From assembly GCF_025979705.1 (NCBI RefSeq), contig NZ_CP110136.1:3348001-3412000 (forward strand): a stretch of DNA of 64,000 bases. Reading direction: 5' to 3'. This DNA is from Hymenobacter sp. YIM 151858-1. Lineage in GTDB: Bacteria; Bacteroidota; Bacteroidia; Cytophagales; Hymenobacteraceae. Of the stretch, positions 7,526 through 15,596 are shown piece after piece. The notes under the pieces were generated by a model. That model did no database searches. It saw only the letters and a program-made list of their open reading frames with translations, and had not been told where the DNA came from. The number at the start of each line of letters is the position of its first letter. Positions within the stretch are counted from its first letter, which is position 1. Made by a program: the position numbers and the translations under genes.

Positions 7526-8203
7526 TTACAAACGGTAGGTGAGCGTGGGCGTGAGCGTCAGCATCTCGAACGTGCTCACCGACGCCAGGTAGTAGCAGCG
7601 CACTTTCAGGCCCAGGCGCAGGCGCGTATCGACGGGGCGCGAGTACTCCAGGCCCGCCACCACGCCGCCCTCCTCAGCAAAGCTGTTGCTGCGGTTTGTT
7701 TCCGACACCAGCACCAACGGCATGCCGCTGCCCAACGAGCCGTTGACGGTGGCCGACTGCTTGGCCGTGGTGAGGTACAGCAAGCCGGCGTGGGCCTTGA
7801 AATCGGCCGAAAAAGCCCGCTCGTACACGGCCTGAAAGGCGTTGTTGATGTAGCGCAGGCGGAAATCGAGCGAAGAAGGCATGGCGTAGCCCGTGCTGTA
7901 GCTGATGTGCTTTTGCTGCATGTTCACGGTGCGGGTGTAGCCCAGGGCCACGGCCCCGGCCTTGCCCACGCGGTACGATAGTTCAGCCCCGCCGGCCGAG
8001 CCGACCAGATCGACACTGTTCAGCTCCTCGGGGGTGTCGCGCTGCCCGGCCGCCTGAAAGTTGGCCCCGGCGCCGTAGTGCACCTGCAAACCCAGCTTCC
8101 GGTTGGGCGCGGCTGCCTCCTGGGCGGTGGCAGCCGTTGCGGCACCTAGGAAGGCGGCTAAGACAAGCGCAAGCCGGAGCTGTGCGGGATAGGTATGCGC
8201 CAT
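7526..8203 (-). CDS. Outer-membrane beta-barrel-like protein
   Basis: A 225-residue protein with a signal peptide (LALVLAAFLGAATAATAQ, cleavage after TAQ) and alternating polar/hydrophobic strands ending in TPTLTYRL, with a terminal aromatic-plus-Leu pattern as in outer-membrane barrels. About eight strands seem possible. No enzymatic motif is visible, and function is unknown. It stands alone on the minus strand; the 8204-8309 gap shows no promoter consensus that I trust. Confidence 0.7.
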   Translation of the reverse strand: MAHTYPAQLRLALVLAAFLGAATAATAQEAAAPNRKLGLQVHYGAGANFQAAGQRDTPEELNSVDLVGSAGGAELSYRVGKAGAVALGYTRTVNMQQKHISYSTGYAMPSSLDFRLRYINNAFQAVYERAFSADFKAHAGLLYLTTAKQSATVNGSLGSGMPLVLVSETNRSNSFAEEGGVVAGLEYSRPVDTRLRLGLKVRCYYLASVSTFEMLTLTPTLTYRL

Positions 8204-8309
8204 AGATTTTGTGACGGTTACTAGCAGTTTGCGGGTAAGTTAGCAGGGGCAGGCTTGTGCCGCGACAAATCATGCAGCAACCTATGAAATAGATGGCGCG
8301 CTTGATGTG

Positions 8310-8993
8310 CTAGTTAATCGTGGCCTCACGCGTCAGTACCGTTGGGTTTAGATATAATCGATCAGCAAACAGCTGACGCAGTAATTCAGGTACTTCGAGG
8401 TGGTTTACAGTATTGCTTTGCCGACGCATCTGCGCGTAGTGCTCTTGCATCAGCTTAGTAACCAGCTGTCCTACTGTCTTTACTTGCAACTCCCGACCTA
8501 GTCTAAATGCAAGAGTCCATCCAGCTAACGAGGCAGCAAATGCTAATACTCCTGTGCTTGCATCAATGAATAGGTAAATAAGTGAACCAGCAGACACCAC
8601 CGCCAATACTGATACAATCCACCACTTAGGCGTAAGCAACCAGTTCAGTGACAATCCTAACTCATGCTGAAGCTGCGCTACGTACTTGCGGCGCTTGAGG
8701 CGCGGAAGTAAGAAGGAAAGGCTGGTTTGCGGGGCAAGCTGCTCCTCAAATTGTATGCCGACGGCTTTTATGGCCCCGCGTAGCTTGTAAAAAGCCTGTT
8801 GTGAAGTACAACTGTTGTCGAAAGGTCGCTGCTTGAGCTTATCCACAACAACATCGCACAGCTCGCCAAAGGTGACTACATGCTGAAAGTCCGTCTGCCC
8901 GAAACGAATACTAAAGGACTTTTCAATCAGCTTTAACACATCATTGATGTCCTCAGGGTCGGTATTGCGCAGATCATCCATGGGAACAAGCAT
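8310..8993 (-). CDS. Membrane protein with acyl-carrier-like N-terminal segment
   Basis: A 227-residue protein (start ATG 8993; ATG 8981 is an alternative). The first 45 residues (DINDVLKLIEKSFSIRF, then FQHVVTFGELCDVVVDKL) resemble helices II-IV of acyl carrier proteins, but the Ser that carries phosphopantetheine is not present at the expected place (ED instead of DS). A Cys-containing helical part (SCTSQQAFYKLRGAIKAVG) follows, then two membrane helices (WWIVSVLAVVSAGSLIYLFI and VLAFAASLAGWTLAF) and a helical C-terminus. Its DNA is clearly richer in A and T than its neighbours, which suggests a different origin. Function is unknown; it is probably an inner-membrane protein. Confidence 0.7.
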   Translation of the reverse strand: MLVPMDDLRNTDPEDINDVLKLIEKSFSIRFGQTDFQHVVTFGELCDVVVDKLKQRPFDNSCTSQQAFYKLRGAIKAVGIQFEEQLAPQTSLSFLLPRLKRRKYVAQLQHELGLSLNWLLTPKWWIVSVLAVVSAGSLIYLFIDASTGVLAFAASLAGWTLAFRLGRELQVKTVGQLVTKLMQEHYAQMRRQSNTVNHLEVPELLRQLFADRLYLNPTVLTREATIN

Positions 8994-9070
8994 ATTGCTT
9001 ACACCGCAGCAATGTACAGAATGCCCTAGAACAGCATATGTTAGTCGCTCAATAATGTCATTGCTTGCCC

Positions 9071-10144
9071 ATGCTGCACGCCGACTACCTGCCGGGCCGC
9101 ACCTTATGCGCCGATGGCCGCGAGTACTTGTTCTGCAGCGGCACCAGCTACCTAGGCATTCCGCGCAATCCGGTTTTTGCCGAGCTGCTTGCCGAAGGAT
9201 TAGCCCGTTACGGCACCAACTATAGCAGCTCCCGCAACAGCTCGCTGCAGCTTCGCATTTACGACGAAGCCGAGGCATACCTAGGGCACTACACCGGGGC
9301 CGAAGCGGCCCTCACGGTGTCGTCGGGGTACTTGGCGGGGCAAATGGCCGTGAAGGCCCTGGCCAACGCGGGCCGCTTCGAGTACGCGCCGGGCACGCAC
9401 CCCGCCGCCTGGCTTACCGAGCACCCCGCTTTGGTGGCCGCCACGCGCACCTTCGATGAATGGGCGCAGCACTTGCTTCGCCGCCTGCGCCACGAAACGC
9501 CGCACCCGGTTGTTATCGTCAGCAATTCGCTCGATGCCCTGCGGGTGCAGCGCTACGACTTCGCCTGGACCACCGAGCTACCCACCGACCGCCCCATCAC
9601 GCTGCTCCTCGACGACTCGCACGGCTTCGGGCTGATTGGCCGCGACGGGGCCGGCATCTTCACCGAAATCAGCGTGCCCGATACGGTGCGCCTGGTGGTG
9701 GTCAGCTCCCTAGGTAAGGCGTGCGGCATACCCGGCGGGGTGGTACTGGCCGATGCCGCTTTTGTGGGCAGCCTGCGCCGGAGTGCGTTTTTCGCAGCCA
9801 GCTCGCCGGTGGTGCCTGCATATTTATATGCCTTTCTGCACGCCCAAGCGCTGTATCGGCAAGCCCGGCAGCAAGTGGCTGCCCACGCTGCCCTCTTTGC
9901 CACGGCCACCGCGCACCTAGGGCTGTTCCATTCGGCCGAAGGATTGCCGGTGTTCTATACCCCCACCAACGAGTTGGCCGGTTACCTGCAGCAACAGCAG
10001 GTGCTTATCTCGAGCTTTCCTTACCCCTCGCCTACCGACCCGTGCATTACCCGCGTGGTGCTTTCGGCCCTGCATACCCCAGCCGATGTAGCGCGGGTAA
10101 TCGAGTTGTGCCGGCAGTTCGCCGCTGCGCGCACAGCCACCTAG
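9071..10144 (+). CDS. PLP-dependent alpha-oxoamine synthase-like enzyme (AONS/KBL family)
   Basis: A 357-residue fold-type I PLP enzyme. TNYSSSRNSSLQ (substrate and phosphate contacts), LLLDDSHGFGLIG (the Asp and His that hold the ring) and SSLGKACGIPGG (Schiff-base Lys) are in family order. Relatives condense an acyl-CoA or acyl-ACP with an amino acid (BioF, KBL, SPT). No biotin or sphingolipid genes are adjacent, so the substrate cannot be assigned. The ATG at 9071 is preferred to a TTG two codons upstream. Four Leu-Gly pairs are encoded by CCTAGG sites. It is divergent from the ACP-like membrane gene with a 77-base spacer and ends at a hairpin. Confidence 0.85.
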   Translation: MLHADYLPGRTLCADGREYLFCSGTSYLGIPRNPVFAELLAEGLARYGTNYSSSRNSSLQLRIYDEAEAYLGHYTGAEAALTVSSGYLAGQMAVKALANAGRFEYAPGTHPAAWLTEHPALVAATRTFDEWAQHLLRRLRHETPHPVVIVSNSLDALRVQRYDFAWTTELPTDRPITLLLDDSHGFGLIGRDGAGIFTEISVPDTVRLVVVSSLGKACGIPGGVVLADAAFVGSLRRSAFFAASSPVVPAYLYAFLHAQALYRQARQQVAAHAALFATATAHLGLFHSAEGLPVFYTPTNELAGYLQQQQVLISSFPYPSPTDPCITRVVLSALHTPADVARVIELCRQFAAARTAT

Positions 10145-10150
10145 CCGCCC

Positions 10151-10190
10151 AAAAAAAGCAGCTTCCGGCCCAGGCCAAAAGCTGCTTTAA
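10151..10190. terminator. Bidirectional terminator hairpin
   Basis: AAAGCAGCTT and AAGCTGCTTT pair around a GGCC-rich loop, with A and T tracts on both sides, between the convergent PLP-enzyme and SNF2 genes. Confidence 0.75.
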
Positions 10191-10214
10191 AGTAGAGCAT
10201 GGCGGTTGCGGTTC

Positions 10215-13200
10215 TTACCCCAGCAACTCCTCAATATCCTCCTTGGTGAGGCTCTTGATGATGGCCTCGTCGGTGGTTATCAGGTCCGATACCAGCTGAA
10301 TTTTCCGGTTTTGCAGGGCCAGGATCTTCTCCTCCACCGTGCCCTTGGTGATGAACTTGTAGGTGAACACCGTGCGCTCCTGCCCGATGCGGTGGGCGCG
10401 GTCGACGGCTTGGGCTTCCACGGCGGGGTTCCACCACGGGTCGAGAATGAACACGTAGTCGGCGGCCGTCAGGTTCAGGCCCACGCCGCCGGCTTTCAGC
10501 GAGATGAGGAACACGCGCAGGTCCTCGTCTTTCTGAAAGCGGGCTACTTCCTTGTGCCGGTCGCGGGTGTTGCCGTCGAGGTAGGCATACTCAATCTGCT
10601 TTTCGTCGAGCACGTGGCGCACCAGCTCCAGGTGCTTCACGAACTGACTAAACACCAGCACCTTGTGCCCCTCGGCCACCACGCTCCGGATCATGCGCAC
10701 CACCTCGCGCAGCTTGCCCGATTCGGCCTCGTAGGTTTCGTCGGCCATGCGGGGGTGGTTGGCAATTTGGCGCAGCTTGGTAAGGCCCTGCAGCAGCATA
10801 AACTGGGTGCTGGCCGTGCCGTGCTCCTCAATGCTCTGCAGAATCTTGTTGCGGTAGTAGCTCTTGGTTTCCTCGTAGCACTGCTGCTGCTCGTCGGTCA
10901 TGCGGCAATAGCTCAGGTGCTCAATCTTCTCGGGCAGCTCGGTTGCCACCTGCGCTTTGTGCCTGCGCAGGATAAACGGCTTGATGAGCGTATGCAGGCG
11001 CCGCGTCTTCAGCTCGTCCTTCTCCTTCTCAATCGGCTTCAGGAACTCCTTGCGGAAGAACGCCTGCGAACCTAGGAGGCCCGGGTTGATAAACGACATC
11101 TGCGACCACAAATCCATGGTGCTGTTCTCCACGGGCGTGCCCGTGAGGATGAGCCGGTGGCGCGAGTGCAGGTGCCGCACCGCCTGCGAGGTGGTGGAGC
11201 TGGGGTTCTTGATGGCCTGCGACTCGTCGAGGATGACGTAGTCGAACTTGTAGGTTTTGAGCAGCTCGGCATCGAGGCGCACAATGCCGTACGACGTCAG
11301 AATGAGGTCGTAATCGGCAAACTGCTCCACGTTTTTGTCGCGGTAGGTGCCGGTGTAGGTCAGCACGCGCAAGCCGGGCGTAAACTTCTGGGCCTCGTTT
11401 AGCCAGTTGTAAACCAGCGAGGTAGGCATTACCAGCAACGAGGCCGCGCCGCCCGCCGCACCGCTTTCCTTGCGCTGCAATAGCATGGCCAGCGTCTGGA
11501 TGGTGTTGTGCGTCACCACGAAGTTGTCGGTAACGTACAGGCGGTCGGGCGCATCCACGGCAATGCACTGCGCAGGCATGCTGCCCACGCGCTCGACGGA
11601 TTTGATACCGCGGTAGGGCAGGTATTTGGTCTTGGGGCGGTACAGCGCCAGCTTGCGCGCCAGCCGGAAGGGCATCACATCGGGCGGCAACGACAGCGTG
11701 AGGGTGTACGCTACCATTCCGGTCCGCAGCTCGCCGGCATAGCGGTAGGTCGGGGTTTTGCTGGTACGCTTTGCCGTGCCGCCCAGTGACTGCACCAAGC
11801 TGGTAAGGCCCTCAGCCAGCTGGGCCGAGGTGGTCGTGAACTGGCATACGTCGCCGCTGGCCGATACGTAGCCGTCGGTATCCATAAGGCCCTGCAGCAA
11901 GGCCACACGCGTGGGCACGTCGTTGAACAGGTAGTCCTCCGGGATAAACTTATCCTTCGAGCCTTTTCCTTTCAGCCCTAGGTGTTTTACCTGCTGCATC
12001 AGCTGGTTGGTCCAGCCGGTGTCCTTTACAAATGCATAGTCATACGAACCCGGATTACGACGCACCCGCAAGCCTTTGGGCAAGGCTTCGGTAGCATACG
12101 CCACAATTTCGGTGTCGCCCGAAGACAGTGCAATGCTGTTCTGCCGGAAGCAACCATCGCCTAGCAACAGGCCCAGGAAATACGGATCGATGGTAACAGG
12201 CCGGGGCGCAAAGGCAACCGGCTGCACCACGGGTACAAACCATTTGGTGTTGCCGTGCTTGTCGTGCAGATCATGGCGCAGCTCGCGGAGCTCTTTCACC
12301 CGAAAACCTTGGCCGCGGTGCTTCTGCACCGGGCTTTGCACCGCCCATAGGTGTTCGGCGCAGCATTCGGCCGTGGCCCCGTCGGTAAACGTAACGCGGA
12401 AAATTTCTTTCTCGCCCTGCGGAAACACGCCCGTAATGCGCGAGCGGCCACCCTGCGCGTTAATCACTTCGTCGCCGATTTGCACTTCCCCCATAGTGGT
12501 CCAGCCCGTAGGGGTCAGTATGCGCGCATGCAGCGGCTGGGCTTTGCCCAAGCCCATATCGTCGGCCAAGCAGCCGCCAAAGTGGTACTCCTGCACAAAG
12601 TGCAGCCAGTTGTAGCCGGCTTGCTGGTAGGGGCGCAGGGCGCCATTAAAGCCGGCAGGCAGGGGCCGGTCTTCCACGGCCTCGAAGCCGCGCAGGCGCT
12701 CCAGCTTGCGGCTCATGGTTACGGTGGCGAGGTTACCGTTCTCCAGGTCCGAAACCAGCGCTACGTGGTGCTTTTTGAGCGTGAGCGAGTGGTGGTGCTC
12801 CTCCGAGAAGGCAAACAGCTCGAGGTACTGCGTAAACCACTCCTCCGGAATAATGGCAATCTGGCCGTTGGGCAGCTTAAACTCGTGGCGCTTCTGCAGG
12901 ATGTAGGGCCGCAGCTTCACGAAGGGTATTTCGAACTCGCCGAAGCGCACCGTGCCGTGGATGTCGAACCAGTCGTTGTTCTCGGTGATGCCCACGTTCA
13001 CCGTTACCGTGCCGATAAAGTAGTCCTTACCCGAGGTGCTGCCTTGCTGCACCGTAAAACCTAGGCGGGCCAGTTCCTCGGCGTGCGAGTGCAGCCACTT
13101 AAAGGCGGTGGCTTTCTCGAGCACGGCGCGGCCGTTGCGCACCTCCAGGGCGCGGTCTTGCAGCTCCCGGATAAAGTTCTGCTCGTTTTCCAAGTCCCGG

Positions 13201-14159
13201 ATCAGGCGGTGGAACACGTACGAGTCCGACGTCTTCTCCAGCTTCACGCTCACGCGCTTATCGTGGTTGCGCACGATATGGTCGCCGTACTGGAAAGCAA
13301 TGTCGAAATGAATCTGCTCGGCGTTGGGGTCCGTGTCGTACATCGTGCCGCCGTGCCCCGGCACATCCGAAAAGATGAGGTGCGGCTTGGCCTGGTAGCG
13401 CTCCGAGCGAATATCGAACCCGCGGGCATGCACGTCGAACGACTCTACCAGGGGCGCCACAAAGCGCTGGTAGTAGCTGTCCTCCACCTGCCTAGGTATC
13501 ACGATGAATTTCTTGTTGAGGAAGGGCTGCAGCTTCTTGCCGTCAACCTCGTTGCGGAAGTTGTGGAGCACTCCATCGAGCAGCATCCAGGCGGGCTGGC
13601 AGCACACCATCACGGCGTCGCGCTGCTGAAAGTCGAGCCGCTGGCCGCGGTACTGGATGGTGGGGAAATAGTGCGTGTTTTCGGGGTTGCGGCGAAAGTG
13701 GAACAGCACCGAAGCCGGCTCGGGCGCTACCGAAATTTCCTTCCAGGTAGGCTCGCCGTCTTTGCCCATGATAAACACGTGCTTGCCGTGCAGCCCGTCG
13801 AGCAGCTGGCCCATGCGTTGCTGCACGTACTGGCAAATGCGCTCCTGCAGACCTTTGTCGCCCTTCTCGGGGTCGTAAATCTTCAGGAAGAAATCGGCCG
13901 GGGTCGTTTTTTTCGGCCAGAATTCTTTGATGACGGCGTCCTGCTGAATTTGGTCGGTCAGGGCTATCAGCTCGAAGTCGTTAGCGTCGAGGCCGTCGGC
14001 GAATTCGGCCGCGTTCATGGCCGAAATGTTCTGGTGCTGCAGGGTCAGCTGCCCCTTAGCATTGCGCTGAACCACGTAGGATTCAAACAGATATCCCAGG
14101 TACTCGTGCTCAAAGAGCGAGTACACTATTTGGAAAGGCTGTGAAGTAGAAACCTTCAT
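10215..14159 (-). CDS. SNF2-family DEAD/DEAH helicase interrupted by an intein
   Basis: The 1314-residue precursor is a SNF2/Swi2 ATPase of 968 residues carrying a 346-residue intein (residues 540-885). The N-terminal ~500 residues are an accessory region. Helicase motif I, DDMGLGK...T, is split by the intein after Lys539. Motif II is DESQ (978-981), motif III LTGTP (1005-1009), motif V LKAGGVGLNLT, and motif VI DRAHRIGQ (1253-1260). SNF2 proteins use ATP to translocate on DNA and remodel protein-DNA complexes; the bacterial roles are poorly defined. Until the intein is removed the Walker A motif is broken, so the precursor should be inactive. The upstream 14195-14231 region carries two palindromes in AT-rich DNA. 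There is no frameshift, and reading continues cleanly across both junctions. Confidence 0.93.
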   Translation of the reverse strand: MKVSTSQPFQIVYSLFEHEYLGYLFESYVVQRNAKGQLTLQHQNISAMNAAEFADGLDANDFELIALTDQIQQDAVIKEFWPKKTTPADFFLKIYDPEKGDKGLQERICQYVQQRMGQLLDGLHGKHVFIMGKDGEPTWKEISVAPEPASVLFHFRRNPENTHYFPTIQYRGQRLDFQQRDAVMVCCQPAWMLLDGVLHNFRNEVDGKKLQPFLNKKFIVIPRQVEDSYYQRFVAPLVESFDVHARGFDIRSERYQAKPHLIFSDVPGHGGTMYDTDPNAEQIHFDIAFQYGDHIVRNHDKRVSVKLEKTSDSYVFHRLIRDLENEQNFIRELQDRALEVRNGRAVLEKATAFKWLHSHAEELARLGFTVQQGSTSGKDYFIGTVTVNVGITENNDWFDIHGTVRFGEFEIPFVKLRPYILQKRHEFKLPNGQIAIIPEEWFTQYLELFAFSEEHHHSLTLKKHHVALVSDLENGNLATVTMSRKLERLRGFEAVEDRPLPAGFNGALRPYQQAGYNWLHFVQEYHFGGCLADDMGLGKAQPLHARILTPTGWTTMGEVQIGDEVINAQGGRSRITGVFPQGEKEIFRVTFTDGATAECCAEHLWAVQSPVQKHRGQGFRVKELRELRHDLHDKHGNTKWFVPVVQPVAFAPRPVTIDPYFLGLLLGDGCFRQNSIALSSGDTEIVAYATEALPKGLRVRRNPGSYDYAFVKDTGWTNQLMQQVKHLGLKGKGSKDKFIPEDYLFNDVPTRVALLQGLMDTDGYVSASGDVCQFTTTSAQLAEGLTSLVQSLGGTAKRTSKTPTYRYAGELRTGMVAYTLTLSLPPDVMPFRLARKLALYRPKTKYLPYRGIKSVERVGSMPAQCIAVDAPDRLYVTDNFVVTHNTIQTLAMLLQRKESGAAGGAASLLVMPTSLVYNWLNEAQKFTPGLRVLTYTGTYRDKNVEQFADYDLILTSYGIVRLDAELLKTYKFDYVILDESQAIKNPSSTTSQAVRHLHSRHRLILTGTPVENSTMDLWSQMSFINPGLLGSQAFFRKEFLKPIEKEKDELKTRRLHTLIKPFILRRHKAQVATELPEKIEHLSYCRMTDEQQQCYEETKSYYRNKILQSIEEHGTASTQFMLLQGLTKLRQIANHPRMADETYEAESGKLREVVRMIRSVVAEGHKVLVFSQFVKHLELVRHVLDEKQIEYAYLDGNTRDRHKEVARFQKDEDLRVFLISLKAGGVGLNLTAADYVFILDPWWNPAVEAQAVDRAHRIGQERTVFTYKFITKGTVEEKILALQNRKIQLVSDLITTDEAIIKSLTKEDIEELLG
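11505..12542 (-). mobile_element. Class 3 intein with LAGLIDADG homing endonuclease in SNF2
   Basis: This in-frame insertion encodes residues 540-885 of the SNF2 precursor. It starts with Ala instead of Cys/Ser and ends THN followed by Thr of the extein. Block A is LHARILTPTGWTTMGEVQIG. Block B contains CCAEHLW, with His603 and Trp605. Two endonuclease motifs, LGLLLGDG (662-669) and LQGLMDTDG (755-763), both retain an acidic residue. Block F is PAQCIAVDAP with Cys865 where most inteins have Asp, and block G is FVVTHN with Thr883. Trp, Cys and Thr at these places form the WCT signature of class 3 inteins, in which the block F Cys makes the first attack. Class 3 was described partly from the Deinococcus radiodurans Snf2 intein. 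Confidence 0.93.
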
Positions 14160-14194
14160 GGCGACAACGAAAGCAGCGTTGAAAGTAGGAACAA

Positions 14195-14231
14195 ATGCTA
14201 AATAGCATATAATTTCAACAATATTGAAATT
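14195..14231. promoter_or_regulatory. AT-rich SNF2 promoter region with two palindromes
   Basis: ATGCTAAATAGCAT (14195-14208) and AATTTCAACAATATTGAAATT (14211-14231, 8-base arms) lie 36-72 bases before the SNF2 ATG in an unusually AT-rich patch. They look like operator sites for a dimeric regulator. No clear TAnnTTTG box is present nearby. The rest of the 14160-14364 gap holds nothing else recognised. Confidence 0.45.
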
Positions 14232-14364
14232 GATTCTATAAATAGTTATACGTCATAGACCAACAATACCGTGCCGGTCGGCAAACAGCCGGTACAGCTC
14301 GATTAACAACCCGCAGGCTGCCGCAAATGTTGACCGCAGGCGACCGAAAACAGTCGAGCTTATG

Positions 14365-15594
14365 CTAGAGGTTCTCGCGCAAGTCGATTTGGGGGGCGTT
14401 GAGCGCCGGCCTGATCGATACCGTGATGGTGATGAGCACAATGGCAATGCCCACCCACACCACGTCGGATAGCTGCATTTTTACGGGGTAGGCATTCACC
14501 ACGCTGGTGGCCATGCCCATCGACACGAGCTCGAAGCGCTGCTGCAGCCAGCAGATGCTAACCCCCAGCACGAGCCCGGTAATGGCCCCCACCTGGGCCA
14601 CAATGGCCCCCTCCATCAGGAAAATGCGCCGCACGGTGTTGGGCGTAGCGCCCATGGCCATCAGGATTGCCACATCCTTGCGCTTGTCGATAACCAGCAT
14701 CGAGAGCGAGAAGAAGATGTTGAGCGAGGCAATCAGCAGAATAAAGGCGAAGGTGATGAACACGAACATCTTCTCCACCTTGATGGCTTTGAGCAGCGAT
14801 ACGTGCTGCTCATCGGAGTTGAGCACCTGAAACTGCCCACCCAGGAGCTGCTTGAGCTCGGTTTGCACCTCGTCGATGGGGCGGCCGGCCACGTTTACCT
14901 CCAGGGAGGTGCGGCGGTTGCCGTACTTGAGCAGGCGCTGGGCAAACTCCAAGGGCACGAAAATGTAGCTGTCGTCGACGTGCTGCTCGATGGCAAACAC
15001 GCCGCCGGCCAAGATGGGCTCCTGGTTGAAGGCGTTTTCGGGGTTGATGCTGAGCGTGCGCTTGCCCGGCGTGTTGCGCGGGTACAGCAGCTGCAGGGGC
15101 GAAAACCGGTTTTCGAGCGCGATGCTGAGCTCGTGCTGCACGCCGGCGCCAATCAGGGCAAAGTCTTCGCCGTTGCGGCGCAGGCGGTGGTCGCCGTCGA
15201 CAATGGCCGAATCGATGTCGCTCTGGCCGTAGTAGTTCTCCGACACGCCCTTCATCTTCACCACCATTTGCCGCTCGTGGTAGCGCAGCAGGGCGTTGTC
15301 TTCGATAACCTCCGTCACGAGGCCCACGCCGGGCACCGTACCTAGGCGCTGCAGCAAAAAGCTATCGACGGCAAAGCTCTTGCCCTGCACGGCGGTGATT
15401 TTCAGATCGGGGTCGGATTTGCCGTAGAGCGAGCGTACCAGGTCTTCGAGGCCGTTGAACACCGATAGCACAATGATCAGCGCCATCGTTCCCACGGCCA
15501 CCCCAATCATGGAGATGTTGGAAATGATGCTGATGATGTTGCGCTTTTTCTTCGAGCGGAAGTAGCGCCAGGCTATCAGGAAGGGAACGTTCAC
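14365..15594 (-). CDS. FtsX-like ABC transporter permease, LolC/LolE type
   Basis: A 409-residue inner-membrane protein with the LolC/E layout: N-terminal IAWRYFRSKKKRNIISIISN, first membrane helix (MIGVAVGTMALIIVLSVFNG), a large periplasmic domain (about residues 50-270), then three C-terminal helices including the FtsX core (KDVAILMAMGATPNTVRRIFL). LolCDE-type complexes release lipoproteins from the inner membrane. The partner ATPase LolD is not in this window. The start is 8 bases downstream of an S23-like gene; the order rbfA - methyltransferase - S23 - lolE is one leftward run. The exact substrate class is inferred from the family. Confidence 0.87.
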   Translation of the reverse strand: MNVPFLIAWRYFRSKKKRNIISIISNISMIGVAVGTMALIIVLSVFNGLEDLVRSLYGKSDPDLKITAVQGKSFAVDSFLLQRLGTVPGVGLVTEVIEDNALLRYHERQMVVKMKGVSENYYGQSDIDSAIVDGDHRLRRNGEDFALIGAGVQHELSIALENRFSPLQLLYPRNTPGKRTLSINPENAFNQEPILAGGVFAIEQHVDDSYIFVPLEFAQRLLKYGNRRTSLEVNVAGRPIDEVQTELKQLLGGQFQVLNSDEQHVSLLKAIKVEKMFVFITFAFILLIASLNIFFSLSMLVIDKRKDVAILMAMGATPNTVRRIFLMEGAIVAQVGAITGLVLGVSICWLQQRFELVSMGMATSVVNAYPVKMQLSDVVWVGIAIVLITITVSIRPALNAPQIDLRENL

Positions 15595-15596
15595 GC

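Noticed and set aside
8310-10144. Small biosynthetic gene cluster (ACP-like plus oxoamine synthase)
   Set aside because: The genes are divergent, the ACP-like part lacks the attachment Ser, and no ketosynthase or other biosynthetic gene is present.
10215-14159. SNF2 gene as two genes or broken by an insertion sequence
   Set aside because: Reading frame is continuous across both junctions, and the insert has intein splice blocks and no transposase.
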